DNA of 64,000 bases from contig NZ_JBAJMV010000005.1 of the NCBI RefSeq assembly GCF_036880965.1, positions 467,267 to 531,266 of the forward strand. Reading direction: 5' to 3'. The position numbers and the translations under genes were made by a program. The stretch comes from JAUASW01 sp036880965. Its GTDB lineage: Bacteria; Pseudomonadota; Gammaproteobacteria; Burkholderiales; Burkholderiaceae_C. Shown here piece after piece: positions 26,235 through 34,689 of this stretch (position 1 is the stretch's first letter; each line of letters starts with the position of its first letter). The notes beneath the pieces were generated by a model. It was not told the origin of the DNA and searched no databases. It was given only the letters and a program-made list of their open reading frames with translations.

Positions 26235-27347
26235 TCAAGGGGCAATCTGCATCAGTTGCCGGTACCACTCATGGAAATGCTGCATGCCATCTTCCATCGG
26301 GCTCTGGTAGGGGCCGACCTCGTTGTCGCCGCGCTGCAACAGCGCCTTGCGGCCCGCGTCCATGCGCAGGGCAATCTCGTCGTCTTCCACGCAGGTTTCC
26401 ATGTAGGCGGCCTGGTGGGCCTCGACGAAGTCGCGCTCGAAGGCGACGATTTCCTCGGGGTAGTAGAACTCGACGATATTGGTAGTCTTCTGCGGGCCCT
26501 GCGGAAACAGGGTGGACACCACCAGCACATGCGGGTACCACTCGACCATGATGTGCGGGTAATAGGTCAGCCAGATCGCGCCATGCTTGGGCGCCTCGCC
26601 GCCGCGGAAGGCGAGCACCTGCTGATGCCACTTGCTGTAGACGTCCGAGCCCGGCCGCTCCAGGTCCTTGTGGATGCCCACGGTCTGCACTGAATGGTGA
26701 CGACCGAACTCCCAGCTCAGGTCTTCGCAGGTCACGAAGTTGCCCAGGCCCGGATGGAAGGGGCCGACGTGGTAGTCCTCCAGATAGACCTCGATGAAGG
26801 TCTTCCAGTTGTAGTCGCACTCGTGGACATGGACCTTGTCCAGCACATAGCCCGAGAAGTCCAGCTCGGCCGCCGGGCCGATGCTGGCCAGGTTGGCGGC
26901 CACGTCGTGGCCGTTGTCCTCGAACAGGAGGCCGTTCCATTCGCGCAGCTTGTAGCGGTTCAGGTTCAGGCAGGGGTCTTCGGCGAAATGAGGTGCGCCG
27001 ACCAGCTCGCCCTTCAGGTCGTAGGTCCAGCGGTGCAGCGGGCAGACGATATTGCTGCGCGTGTTGCCACGTCCCTTGAGCATGACGGCCTGGCGGTGGC
27101 GGCAGACATTGGACAGCAGCTCGATGCCCTGCGGCGTGCGCACCAAGGCGCGGCCCTCGCCCTCCTGGGGCAGTGCGTAGTAGTCACCAACTTCGGGCAC
27201 CGCGAGCGCATGCCCGAGGTAGCGCGGCCCAGGTTGGAACAACAAAGCCTGTTCCTTGCGGAACAGGGCCTCATCGAAATACGAGGTGACTTGCAGCTGT
27301 GTCTTGCTGCGCTCAAGCGCCGAGACTGGGATGCTCAGGTCGGACAT
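26235..27347 (-). CDS. Rieske-type aromatic ring-hydroxylating oxygenase, alpha subunit
   Basis: 370 residues. The N-terminal Rieske [2Fe-2S] domain has C82-x-H84 and C102-x2-H105. The catalytic domain has the mononuclear-iron motif EDYHVGPFHPG with H193 and H198; the third, acidic ligand should lie in the C-terminal third. These enzymes hydroxylate or demethylate aromatic or quaternary-amine substrates using electrons from a reductase. No reductase, ferredoxin or beta subunit is nearby, so it must borrow one. The start at 27347 (MSDLSIPV) lacks a good ribosome site. The ~320 bp upstream hold a structured element. Confidence 0.9.
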   Translation of the reverse strand: MSDLSIPVSALERSKTQLQVTSYFDEALFRKEQALLFQPGPRYLGHALAVPEVGDYYALPQEGEGRALVRTPQGIELLSNVCRHRQAVMLKGRGNTRSNIVCPLHRWTYDLKGELVGAPHFAEDPCLNLNRYKLREWNGLLFEDNGHDVAANLASIGPAAELDFSGYVLDKVHVHECDYNWKTFIEVYLEDYHVGPFHPGLGNFVTCEDLSWEFGRHHSVQTVGIHKDLERPGSDVYSKWHQQVLAFRGGEAPKHGAIWLTYYPHIMVEWYPHVLVVSTLFPQGPQKTTNIVEFYYPEEIVAFERDFVEAHQAAYMETCVEDDEIALRMDAGRKALLQRGDNEVGPYQSPMEDGMQHFHEWYRQLMQIAP

Positions 27348-27438
27348 GATCCAAAGGGGTCTCCAGGAAACCAATGTCAACCCCCCGGCACGGTCGCTGC
27401 AGGCTGCACCGCTGTACCGGGTTTGTGAAGAAGAGGGC

Positions 27439-27520
27439 AAAAAAGCCCGACGACAGCCGGGCCCGTGCGCTGTCTGAGCCGGTCGAACCGCTCGTGACCT
27501 GGCTCAGGGAATGCGCGAGG
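27439..27520 (-). ncRNA. Putative structured RNA or leader with intrinsic terminator, upstream of the Rieske gene
   Basis: The region 27348-27669 holds no gene I can support. On its minus strand a TACAAT -10-like box (27531-27526) is followed by a hairpin whose arms are 27474-27484 and 27496-27507 (CTGAGCC/GGCTCAG plus GGTC/GACC, one unpaired base). After it comes a second stem (27445-27462, 7 bp with one G-U pair, UGUC loop) followed by six T (27444-27439), a classic terminator. No coding gene ends there, so the transcript would be a small RNA or a prematurely terminated leader of the Rieske gene 92 bp further on. No -35 box is convincing. The first hairpin also resembles short dispersed repeats of Burkholderiales. 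Confidence 0.45.
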
Positions 27521-27643
27521 GAGGGATTGTACCCGGGGGGCGGCGCTTGGGGGCCTCACTGCACTGACAGCCACAGCACTGTCAACTGTTGCTTCCTGAA
27601 ACCTCCCCCCAGCGGGTGACGCGGATTGGCGCATGGCGCTGAC

Positions 27644-27649
27644 TACAAT
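27644..27649 (+). promoter_or_regulatory. -10-like box for the xseB-ispA-dxs genes
   Basis: TACAAT lies 20 bp upstream of the xseB start. No good -35 hexamer is seen at 16-18 bp. It is the only strong -10 match in the short region before the operon. Confidence 0.4.
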
Positions 27650-27669
27650 GTCACGTTTCGCTTATTGAA

Positions 27670-27939
27670 ATGAGTAAGGCTCCAGATTCCTCCGCCAAAA
27701 CCGCGCCAGTACCGCGCGGCCAAACCCTGCCCGCGCCGGCCAGCTATGAGCTGGCCCTGTCCGAGCTGGAGCAATTGGTGGCGGCCATGGAAGGCGGGCA
27801 GCTCCCTTTGGATCAATTGCTTGACAACTACCGGCGCGGCGCCGAGTTGCTGGGTTTTTGCCGGGAGCGCCTGGTCGCGGTGGAGCAGCAGGTCAAACTG
27901 CTGGACGCGGGCGAGCTGAAGCTCTGGGAGGATTCTTGA
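27670..27939 (+). CDS. xseB: Exonuclease VII small subunit
   Basis: 89 residues. The conserved core SYELALSELEQLVAAMEGGQLPLDQLLDNYRRG is a two-helix hairpin typical of XseB; the N-terminal ~25 residues are a variable Pro/Ala-rich leader. XseB binds multiple copies of XseA to form the single-strand exonuclease. xseA is not in the window. It starts the classic xseB-ispA-dxs cluster, with its stop immediately before the ispA start. Confidence 0.93.
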   Translation: MSKAPDSSAKTAPVPRGQTLPAPASYELALSELEQLVAAMEGGQLPLDQLLDNYRRGAELLGFCRERLVAVEQQVKLLDAGELKLWEDS

Positions 27940-27941
27940 CA

Positions 27942-28829
27942 GTGGACGCCGCAAGATTTGACGCCTGGGCCCAGGATGCCCTGGACCAGGTAGAGACAGC
28001 GCTGGAGCGCTGGGTTCCCGAAGATTCGCCTGCCGGTCTCGGTGAAGCCATGCGCTATGCCGTGCTGGGTGGCGGCAAGCGTTTGCGCCCGCTCCTGGTG
28101 CTCGCGGCTTGCGAAGCCGTTCATGGCCATCGCGAGGCGGCGCTGCGCGCGGCTTGCTCGGTCGAGCTGATCCATGCCTATTCGCTGGTGCATGACGACA
28201 TGCCCTGCATGGACGACGACGTGCTGCGCCGCGGCAAGCCCACGGTCCATGTGGCCTTCGGTGAAGCCCAGGCCATGCTGGCGGGCGACGCGATGCAGGC
28301 CCTGGCATTTGAGGTTCTGACGCCGGAAGAGGGTGTTGATGCTTCCTTGCAGGCGCGCCTGTGCGCGCTGCTGGCGCGCTCGGCCGGCCACGCAGGCATG
28401 GCGGGCGGCCAGGCCATCGACCTGGCCAGCGTCGGCCAGCAGCTGGACGAGGCAGCCTTGTGCGATATGCATCGCCGCAAGACAGGCGTACTCTTGCAGG
28501 CCAGCGTGCTGATGGGTGCTGCCTGCGGCGAGCTGGACGAGCGTGCCTGGAATGCCCTGGCCGAGTACGGTGCGGCCATCGGCCTGGCTTTCCAGGTGGT
28601 GGACGACATTCTCGACGTGACCCAGGACTCGGAAGTGTTGGGCAAGACGGCGGGCAAGGACCAGGATGCAAACAAGCCGACCTATGTGAGCGTGCTCGGG
28701 CTGGAGCCGGCGCGCCGCTACGCGCAGGCACTGCGCGGGCAGGCGCACGCCGCCCTGGCGGCCAGCGGGCTGGTGGATACCAGCCGGCTGGCGCAGTTGG
28801 CCGACAAGGTCGTGGAGCGCGAGAGCTGA
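27942..28829 (+). CDS. ispA: Polyprenyl (farnesyl/geranyl) diphosphate synthase
   Basis: About 295 residues. Condenses isopentenyl diphosphate with allylic diphosphates to farnesyl diphosphate. The first aspartate-rich motif is in LVHDDMPCMDDD, the second is VVDDILDVTQD, with the GGKRLRPLL opening. The residues before the first motif (SVELIHAYSL) are typical of bacterial FPP synthase. The start is uncertain: GTG at 27942 has GGGAGG 10 bp upstream; a TTG at 27936 would overlap the xseB stop. Between xseB and dxs it forms the isoprenoid operon. Confidence 0.93.
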   Translation: MDAARFDAWAQDALDQVETALERWVPEDSPAGLGEAMRYAVLGGGKRLRPLLVLAACEAVHGHREAALRAACSVELIHAYSLVHDDMPCMDDDVLRRGKPTVHVAFGEAQAMLAGDAMQALAFEVLTPEEGVDASLQARLCALLARSAGHAGMAGGQAIDLASVGQQLDEAALCDMHRRKTGVLLQASVLMGAACGELDERAWNALAEYGAAIGLAFQVVDDILDVTQDSEVLGKTAGKDQDANKPTYVSVLGLEPARRYAQALRGQAHAALAASGLVDTSRLAQLADKVVERES

Positions 28830-28896
28830 GCGGCGCCTCCTTGGCCTGCAATGAACGCCGCGAACTCGCGCTACAACCCATAAGAACAGGATCGTC

Positions 28897-30783
28897 ATGA
28901 ATTACGCCCTGCTGAGAACCGTCAACAGCCCCGCAGACCTGCGCCGCCTGCCGCGCGCCGATCTGCCGAAGCTGGCCGATGAGTTGCGGGCCTACCTGCT
29001 CGAGTCGGTCGCCAAGACCGGCGGCCACCTGTCGTCCAATCTGGGCACGGTCGAGCTGACGATCGCGCTGCACTACGTGTTCAACACGCCTGAAGACCGC
29101 CTGGTCTGGGACGTGGGTCACCAGACCTATCCGCACAAGATCCTGACCGGTCGTCGCGACCAGATGCCTGGCCTACGTCAGCTGGGCGGCATCAGCGGCT
29201 TCCCGCGCCGTGACGAAAGCGAGTACGACACCTTCGGTACCGCGCATTCGTCCACCTCCATCTCGGCCGCGCATGGCATGGCCATGGCCGCCAAGCTCAA
29301 GGGCGAAGACCGCAAGGCCGTGGCCATCATCGGCGATGGCGCCATGACGGCCGGCATGGCCTTCGAAGCGCTGAACAACGCAGGTATTCCGCATGCGGGC
29401 GTGCTCGGCGACGTGCTGGTGATCCTGAACGACAACGACATGTCGATCAGCCCGCCGGTGGGCGCGCTGAACAAGTACCTGGCCCGCCTGATGAGCGGCA
29501 AGTTCTACGCCGCGGCCCGCGAAGGTGCCAAGTCGGTGCTCAAGAACACGCCGCTCTATGAATTTGCCCGTCGCTTCGAGGAGCACACCAAGGGCATGGT
29601 CGTGCCGGGCACGATCTTCGAGGAATTCGGCTTCAACTACGTGGGCCCGATCGATGGTCACGACCTCGACGCGCTGATCCCGACGCTGGAGAACCTGCGC
29701 GACCGTGGCGGCGCCCAGTTCCTGCATGTGGTGACCAAGAAGGGCCAGGGCTACAAGCTGGCCGAGGCCGACCCGATCAAGTACCACGGCCCGTCGCCAT
29801 TCAATCCGAGCGAGGGTATCAAGCCCGCGACCAAGCCGGCCAAGACCACCTTCACGCAAGTGTTCGGCGAGTGGCTGTGCGACATGGCCGACCAGGACAA
29901 GCGCCTTGTCGGTGTCACGCCCGCGATGCGAGAGGGCTCGGGCATGGTGGAGTTCCACCAGCGCTTCCCGACCCGCTACTTCGACGTCGGCATCGCCGAG
30001 CAGCATGCGGTCACCTATGCCGCAGGCCTGGCCTGCGAAGGCCTGAAGCCGGTGGTGGCGATCTACTCGACCTTCCTGCAGCGTGCCTACGACCAGCTGA
30101 TTCACGACGTGGCGATCCAGAATCTGCCGGTCCTGTTCGCGCTGGACCGGGCGGGCCTGGTCGGTGCCGACGGCGCCACGCACGCCGGCAACTACGACAT
30201 CGCCTTCACGCGCTGCATTCCGAACATGAGCCTCTTGACGCCGGCCGACGAGAACGAGTGCCGCCAGGCCTTGTTCACCGGCTTCGAGCATGCAGGCCCG
30301 GTGACCGTGCGCTATCCGCGTGGTGCCGGTGCTGGGGTGGCTGCTGTCAAGCAGATGACGGCCATGCCCTGGGGCAAGGGCGAGGTGCGACGCCGCGGCT
30401 CGCGCATCGCCATCCTGGCCTTTGGTACGGTGCTTTATCCGGCCCTGGGCGCTGGCGAGAAGCTGGACGCCACGGTGGCGAACATGCGCTTCGTGAAGCC
30501 GCTGGACCATGAACTGGTGGCCGAGCTGGCCCGTACCCACGAGGCCCTGGTGACCATTGAGGAAGGCTGCATCATGGGCGGCGCTGGCAGTGCCGTGCTC
30601 GAGAGCCTGCAGGCCGCCGGCATCTCGGTGCCGGTGCTGCAGCTGGGCCTGCCCGACCAGTTCGTCGAGCATGGCGATCCGGTCAAGCTGATGGCGCAAT
30701 GCGGCCTGGATGCCGTGGGCATCGAGCAGGCCATCATCGAGCGCTTTGGCGCCCGCCCGGCTCTGCGGGCAGCCAACGGCTGA
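28897..30783 (+). CDS. dxs: 1-deoxy-D-xylulose-5-phosphate synthase
   Basis: 628 residues, full length. Thiamine-diphosphate transketolase-like enzyme joining pyruvate and glyceraldehyde-3-phosphate, the entry step of the MEP isoprenoid pathway. The ThDP motif runs from GDGAMTAG to NDNDMSIS; the pyrimidine-domain pieces GIAEQHAVTYAAGLA and DRAGLVGADGATHAG are intact, as is the C-terminal transketolase domain (VTIEEGCIMGGAGSAV). It lies 67 bp after ispA without a visible terminator, so co-transcription is likely. Confidence 0.97.
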   Translation: MNYALLRTVNSPADLRRLPRADLPKLADELRAYLLESVAKTGGHLSSNLGTVELTIALHYVFNTPEDRLVWDVGHQTYPHKILTGRRDQMPGLRQLGGISGFPRRDESEYDTFGTAHSSTSISAAHGMAMAAKLKGEDRKAVAIIGDGAMTAGMAFEALNNAGIPHAGVLGDVLVILNDNDMSISPPVGALNKYLARLMSGKFYAAAREGAKSVLKNTPLYEFARRFEEHTKGMVVPGTIFEEFGFNYVGPIDGHDLDALIPTLENLRDRGGAQFLHVVTKKGQGYKLAEADPIKYHGPSPFNPSEGIKPATKPAKTTFTQVFGEWLCDMADQDKRLVGVTPAMREGSGMVEFHQRFPTRYFDVGIAEQHAVTYAAGLACEGLKPVVAIYSTFLQRAYDQLIHDVAIQNLPVLFALDRAGLVGADGATHAGNYDIAFTRCIPNMSLLTPADENECRQALFTGFEHAGPVTVRYPRGAGAGVAAVKQMTAMPWGKGEVRRRGSRIAILAFGTVLYPALGAGEKLDATVANMRFVKPLDHELVAELARTHEALVTIEEGCIMGGAGSAVLESLQAAGISVPVLQLGLPDQFVEHGDPVKLMAQCGLDAVGIEQAIIERFGARPALRAANG

Positions 30784-30890
30784 GCAAGGCACCCAAAGCC
30801 CTTGGCCGGCAAGGCTGCTTGCAAGCTGTCATGCTCTGGGCTCAGTATTAACCCGAGGCGTCGCTTTTGCGCCGCCGGCCTGCGATTCGC

Positions 30891-31691
30891 ATGAACCAAG
30901 TCACCAGCGCCCACCTGCATCACATCCCCGACACCCAGAGCGAGCGCGATGAGCGCCATCTGGTGATCCAGCGCGTGGGCGTCAAGGACGTGCGCTACCC
31001 GCTGCAGGTGCTGGTGGCCGGCAAGGCCCAGCCCACCGTGGGCAACTGGACGCTGGATGTGCTGCTGCCGGCAGAGAAGAAGGGCACGCACATGTCCCGC
31101 TTCGTGGCCTGGCTCGATGCGCTGCAGGCACCGCTGGACGCCGCTTCGCTGCGCGAGTTGCACGGCCAGATGCTGACGAAGCTGGAAGCCGTGGAAGGCC
31201 GCATCGAAGTGCGCTTCACCTTCTTCCTGCGCAAGCGTGCGCCTGTGTCCGGCATCGAGAGCATGCTGGACTATCAAGGTGCCCTGATCTCCGAGACCCG
31301 CGCCGGCATCACCACCGTGTGGGCCGAGGTGGGCGTGGCCGTCAAGAGCCTGTGCCCCTGCTCCAAGGAAATCGCCGACTATGGCGCGCACAACCAGCGT
31401 TCCTTGGTGACGATACGCGCCGAGGTCAAGGACGCTTCTCTGAGCTGGCAGGAGCTGGTGCGCTTCGCGGAAGAGAGCGCCTCCAGCGAAATCTGGCCAC
31501 TGCTCAAGCGCAGCGACGAGAAGTGGATCACCGAGCATGCCTACGAGAACCCCAAGTTCGTCGAGGACCTGGTGCGCGATGTGGCGCTGCGGCTGAATGC
31601 TGAAGCGCGGATCGGCCGCTATTCGGTCGATGTTGAGAACTTCGAATCCATACACAACCACTCGGCCTACGCGCGCATCGAGCGCGCCTGA
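30891..31691 (+). CDS. folE2: GTP cyclohydrolase FolE2 (type IB)
   Basis: 266 residues from MNQVTSAH. Converts GTP to dihydroneopterin triphosphate for folate synthesis. FolE2 signatures are the SGIESMLDYQGA strand, the metal/substrate cysteine region KSLCPCSKEIADYGAHNQRS and the C-terminal ENPKFVEDLVRDVA and ESIHNHSAYARI. FolE2 can use metals other than zinc and is often Zur-controlled, but I see no Zur-like palindrome in the 107 bp upstream. It follows dxs, with a terminator behind it. Confidence 0.95.
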   Translation: MNQVTSAHLHHIPDTQSERDERHLVIQRVGVKDVRYPLQVLVAGKAQPTVGNWTLDVLLPAEKKGTHMSRFVAWLDALQAPLDAASLRELHGQMLTKLEAVEGRIEVRFTFFLRKRAPVSGIESMLDYQGALISETRAGITTVWAEVGVAVKSLCPCSKEIADYGAHNQRSLVTIRAEVKDASLSWQELVRFAEESASSEIWPLLKRSDEKWITEHAYENPKFVEDLVRDVALRLNAEARIGRYSVDVENFESIHNHSAYARIERA

Positions 31692-31716
31692 AAAGCCGCG
31701 CTGACGATTGCATGAG

Positions 31717-31742
31717 AAGAGGCCGCATCAAGCGGCCTCTTT
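31717..31742. terminator. Shared terminator between folE2 and lysR
   Basis: A perfect 10-bp stem (31717-31726 with 31732-31741, loop ATCAA) between two convergent genes. The T run is short on the plus strand (TTT) and weaker still on the minus strand. It probably serves folE2, and perhaps lysR too. Confidence 0.7.
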
Positions 31743-31746
31743 GCAT

Positions 31747-32661
31747 TCAGTGCTTCAACCGTTGTTGCAGCGCTGCTGCCTCAAGCCGCAGCGCATTGCA
31801 CAGCGGCTCAACGCGCGGATGCGTGGGCCTGTGCAGGGGCCGGGCCAGCCAGACCTCGTAAGGGATCGAATGGCTGAAGCGCCTCCACTGCAGCCGCGCT
31901 CCGGCGCAGGCCAGGGCAGTGAGCGGATTGACGATGGCCAGCCCCAGACCCTGTTCGACCATCGCGCATATGGCGACCGCGCTGTGTGTTTGCAAGCGCA
32001 TCTGGCGCCGCACGCCCTGGGACTCGAAGACGGCGTCAATCAGGCGCCGGTAGGGGTCGTCGCTGGCCAGGCTGACGAAGGTCTGGCCGGCAAAGTCGGC
32101 CGGGTGGAGCACCGACTTGGACAGCAAGGCATGGCCAGCCGGCAGCACGCAGACCTCGTCCAGGCTCAGGAGCCGCTCGAAACCGACACCCTCGCTGCCC
32201 TGGCCCTGCTCGGTGAGGCCGAGGTCAACGCGCTGGGCGCTCAGCCAGTCGTCCAGCAAGGGTGGCTCCTGCGGCGTGATGTCGATGGCGCCGCTGTCTC
32301 CCTCAGCCTGGCCCAGGCGCGCACACGCGGCCGGCAGCAGGGCATGAGCCAGGGCTGGCAGGCTCAGCAGTTGCAGGGCGCCGGGCTCGTCTCGCGCCAG
32401 GGCGCGGGCGCGATGGGCCACGCGCTCCAGCCCTTCGAAGGAACGCTGCACCTCGTCGAACAGGGCCAGCGCCCGGGCCGTCGCCTTGAGCCGGCCACGC
32501 TGCCGTTCGAACAAGGCATAGCCGAGCAGGAATTCCAGCCGCGCCAGTTCCCGGCTGATGGTGGGCTGCGATGTGTGCAATTGCCGCGCAGCCTCGCTGA
32601 CGCCGCCGGCCCGCATCACGGCGCGGAACACTTCGATGTGGCGGTGGCTGATCGCAGACAT
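31747..32661 (-). CDS. lysR: LysR family regulator, probable activator of lysA
   Basis: 304 residues from the ATG at 32661 (MSAISHRHIEVF). N-terminal HTH with RAGGVSEAARQLHTSQPTISRELARLE, then a periplasmic-binding-protein-like effector domain. It is divergent from lysA across 116 bp, the same arrangement as E. coli lysR/lysA, where LysR activates diaminopimelate decarboxylase. Naming rests on this context as well as the fold. A TTG two codons upstream is less likely as start. Confidence 0.85.
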   Translation of the reverse strand: MSAISHRHIEVFRAVMRAGGVSEAARQLHTSQPTISRELARLEFLLGYALFERQRGRLKATARALALFDEVQRSFEGLERVAHRARALARDEPGALQLLSLPALAHALLPAACARLGQAEGDSGAIDITPQEPPLLDDWLSAQRVDLGLTEQGQGSEGVGFERLLSLDEVCVLPAGHALLSKSVLHPADFAGQTFVSLASDDPYRRLIDAVFESQGVRRQMRLQTHSAVAICAMVEQGLGLAIVNPLTALACAGARLQWRRFSHSIPYEVWLARPLHRPTHPRVEPLCNALRLEAAALQQRLKH

Positions 32662-32672
32662 GATCAAACCAT

Positions 32673-32689
32673 ATCAGATACGGATTGAT
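32673..32689. promoter_or_regulatory. Candidate LysR-binding site between lysR and lysA
   Basis: ATCA (32673-32676) and TGAT (32686-32689) form an interrupted dyad in the AT-rich divergent region 32662-32777. It is the only clear dyad there and lies 12 bp before the lysR start. LysR-type sites usually contain T-N11-A cores, and this one fits only loosely. Confidence 0.35.
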
Positions 32690-32777
32690 GATCGAAATGA
32701 AAGCATTTGATTGGATGGGTGGGGGCGGGCATGCTGCTGGCATTCATTGAATCCTTTGCCTTCAAGAAGAGACCCAC

Positions 32778-34019
32778 ATGCCCCAGCCCATTTCCGCCCC
32801 CTTGCTGCACTCGCTGGCCGAGCGTTTCGGCAGCCCGCTGTGGGTCTATGACGCCGCTGTCATCCGCCAGCGCATTGCCGCGCTCAAGGCCTTCGACACG
32901 GTGCGTTTCGCGCAGAAGGCCTGCTCCAACATCCACATCCTCAGGTTGATGCGGGAGCAGGGCGTCAAGGTCGATTCGGTCTCGCGCGGCGAGATCCTGC
33001 GGGCACTGGCCGCGGGCTATCAGGCCGGCGATGACGAGATCGTCTTTACGGCTGACCTGCTGGACCGAGAGACCTTGTCCACGGTGATCGAACACCGCGT
33101 GCCGGTGAACGCCGGTTCCATCGACATGCTGCGCCAGCTCGGTACGTCGTCGAAGGGCCACAAGGTCTGGCTGCGCATCAACCCCGGCTTCGGCCACGGC
33201 CACAGCAACAAGACCAACACCGGCGGCGAGCACAGCAAGCACGGCATCTGGCACACGGCGCTGGGCGAGGCGCTGGCCGTCATCAAGGCCCAGGGCCTGC
33301 AGCTCGTCGGCCTGCACATGCACATCGGCTCCGGCGTGGACTACGGCCACCTGAGCCAGGTTTGCGGCGCGATGGTCGATCTGGTGCGCCAGACGCTGGC
33401 GGCCGGCCATGACCTGCAGGCGATCTCGGCCGGTGGCGGCCTGTCGATTCCCTACCAAGAGGGCGGCGCGGTCATCGACACCGCGCACTACTTCGGCCTC
33501 TGGGACGCCGCCCGCAAGGAAGCCGAGGCGCTGCTGGGTCACAAGCTGCATCTTGAGATCGAACCGGGCCGCTTCCTGGTGGCCGAGTCGGGCGTGCTCC
33601 TGACCGAGGTGCGCGCCACCAAGAACGCCGGCAACAACCACTTCGTGCTGGTCGACGCCGGCTTCAACGAGCTGATGCGCCCGGCCATGTACGGTGCCTT
33701 CCATGCGATGACCCTGCTGCCGCGCGATGGCAGCCGGCGCGCCAGCCGCCCCACCGTGGTGGCCGGCCCGCTGTGCGAATCGGGCGACGTGTTCACGCAG
33801 GAAGATGGCGGCGTGGTCGTGCCCCGCGAGCTGATGGCGGCCGAGGTCGGCGACCTGCTGGTGATCCACGACACCGGCGCCTATGGCGCTTCCATGTCCA
33901 GCAACTACAACAGCCGGCCCTTGATTGCCGAAGTGCTGGTTGACGGCACCGATGCTGGCAGCGCCCGCCTGATCCGGCGCCGTCAGACCGTCGAAGAGTT
34001 GCTGGCCCTGGAAGCCTGA
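32778..34019 (+). CDS. lysA: Diaminopimelate decarboxylase
   Basis: 413 residues. PLP-dependent (alanine-racemase fold III) decarboxylation of meso-diaminopimelate, the last step of lysine synthesis. The PLP lysine is K47 in FAQKACSN; the HMHIGSGV motif, the glycine-rich SAGGGLSIPY loop, the EPGRFLVAESG strand and the CESGDVF substrate-binding loop are all present. Transcribed alone, divergent from lysR. The next gene, ahpC, starts 98 bp on with its own regulatory region. Confidence 0.96.
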   Translation: MPQPISAPLLHSLAERFGSPLWVYDAAVIRQRIAALKAFDTVRFAQKACSNIHILRLMREQGVKVDSVSRGEILRALAAGYQAGDDEIVFTADLLDRETLSTVIEHRVPVNAGSIDMLRQLGTSSKGHKVWLRINPGFGHGHSNKTNTGGEHSKHGIWHTALGEALAVIKAQGLQLVGLHMHIGSGVDYGHLSQVCGAMVDLVRQTLAAGHDLQAISAGGGLSIPYQEGGAVIDTAHYFGLWDAARKEAEALLGHKLHLEIEPGRFLVAESGVLLTEVRATKNAGNNHFVLVDAGFNELMRPAMYGAFHAMTLLPRDGSRRASRPTVVAGPLCESGDVFTQEDGGVVVPRELMAAEVGDLLVIHDTGAYGASMSSNYNSRPLIAEVLVDGTDAGSARLIRRRQTVEELLALEA

Positions 34020-34037
34020 TTGGATTTGCCTATGAGC

Positions 34038-34083
34038 TTGATTTGAGCAATCAACCCAGCCAAGGGGTTGGCGTCGATATCAT
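34038..34083 (+). promoter_or_regulatory. Candidate OxyR-type site and -10 box of ahpC
   Basis: TTGAT-N7-ATCAA is a perfect dyad at 34038-34054. A TATCAT -10-like box lies at 34078-34083; the -35 position (34055-34060) has no consensus. A dyad abutting a poor -35 is what an activator-dependent promoter looks like, and OxyR is the usual activator of ahpC. The dyad is related to, but not the same as, the ATAG-N7-CTAT consensus. Confidence 0.4.
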
Positions 34084-34117
34084 TCCGTCATTCTTTCAAC
34101 CCCACAGGAACTGAGTC

Positions 34118-34681
34118 ATGTCTCTGATCAACACCCAAGTCCAGCCTTTCAAGACCGAAGCCTTCCACAACGGCAAGTTCATCACCGTCAGCGACGAGAC
34201 GATGAAGGGCAAGTGGTCCGTGCTGATCTTCATGCCGGCCGCCTTCACCTTCAACTGCCCGACCGAAGTCGAAGACGCGGCCGACAACTACGCCGAATTC
34301 CAGAAGATGGGCGCCGAGGTCTACATCGTCACGACCGACACGCATTTCTCGCACAAGGTCTGGCACGAAACCTCGCCGGCCGTCGGCAAGGCCAAGTTCC
34401 CGCTGGTGGGCGACCCGACCCACACGCTGACCAACGCCTTCGGCGTGCACATCCCTGAAGAAGGCCTGGCGCTGCGCGGCACCTTCGTGATCAACCCGGA
34501 CGGCGTGATCAAGACGGCTGAAATCCACTCGAACGAAATCGCCCGTGACGTCAAGGAAACGCTGCGCAAGCTGAAGGCTGCCCAGTACACCGCCGCTCAC
34601 CCGGGTGAAGTCTGCCCGGCCAAGTGGAACGAAGGCGCCAAGACCATCGCTCCGTCGCTGGACCTGGTCGGCAAGATCTAA
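34118..34681 (+). CDS. ahpC: Alkyl hydroperoxide reductase subunit C (2-Cys peroxiredoxin)
   Basis: 187 residues, identical in length to E. coli AhpC. The peroxidatic cysteine is C47 in FTFNCPTE and the resolving cysteine is C166 in GEVCPAKW; the structural threonine-proline pair of the PxxxTxxC motif is seen as PAAFTFNC. Reduces H2O2 and organic peroxides using electrons from AhpF, which is encoded 184 bp downstream. The C-terminal helix ends with the usual lysine-containing tail. Confidence 0.97.
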   Translation: MSLINTQVQPFKTEAFHNGKFITVSDETMKGKWSVLIFMPAAFTFNCPTEVEDAADNYAEFQKMGAEVYIVTTDTHFSHKVWHETSPAVGKAKFPLVGDPTHTLTNAFGVHIPEEGLALRGTFVINPDGVIKTAEIHSNEIARDVKETLRKLKAAQYTAAHPGEVCPAKWNEGAKTIAPSLDLVGKI

Positions 34682-34689
34682 AGGGATGA

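Noticed and set aside
27480..27510. tRNA T-arm-like GGTTCGACC on the minus strand
   Set aside because: No acceptor stem, anticodon arm or CCA context could be built; it is part of a longer hairpin.
27439..27540. 6S RNA, suggested by CCCTGAGCC
   Set aside because: Too short and lacking the long closing stem and central bubble.
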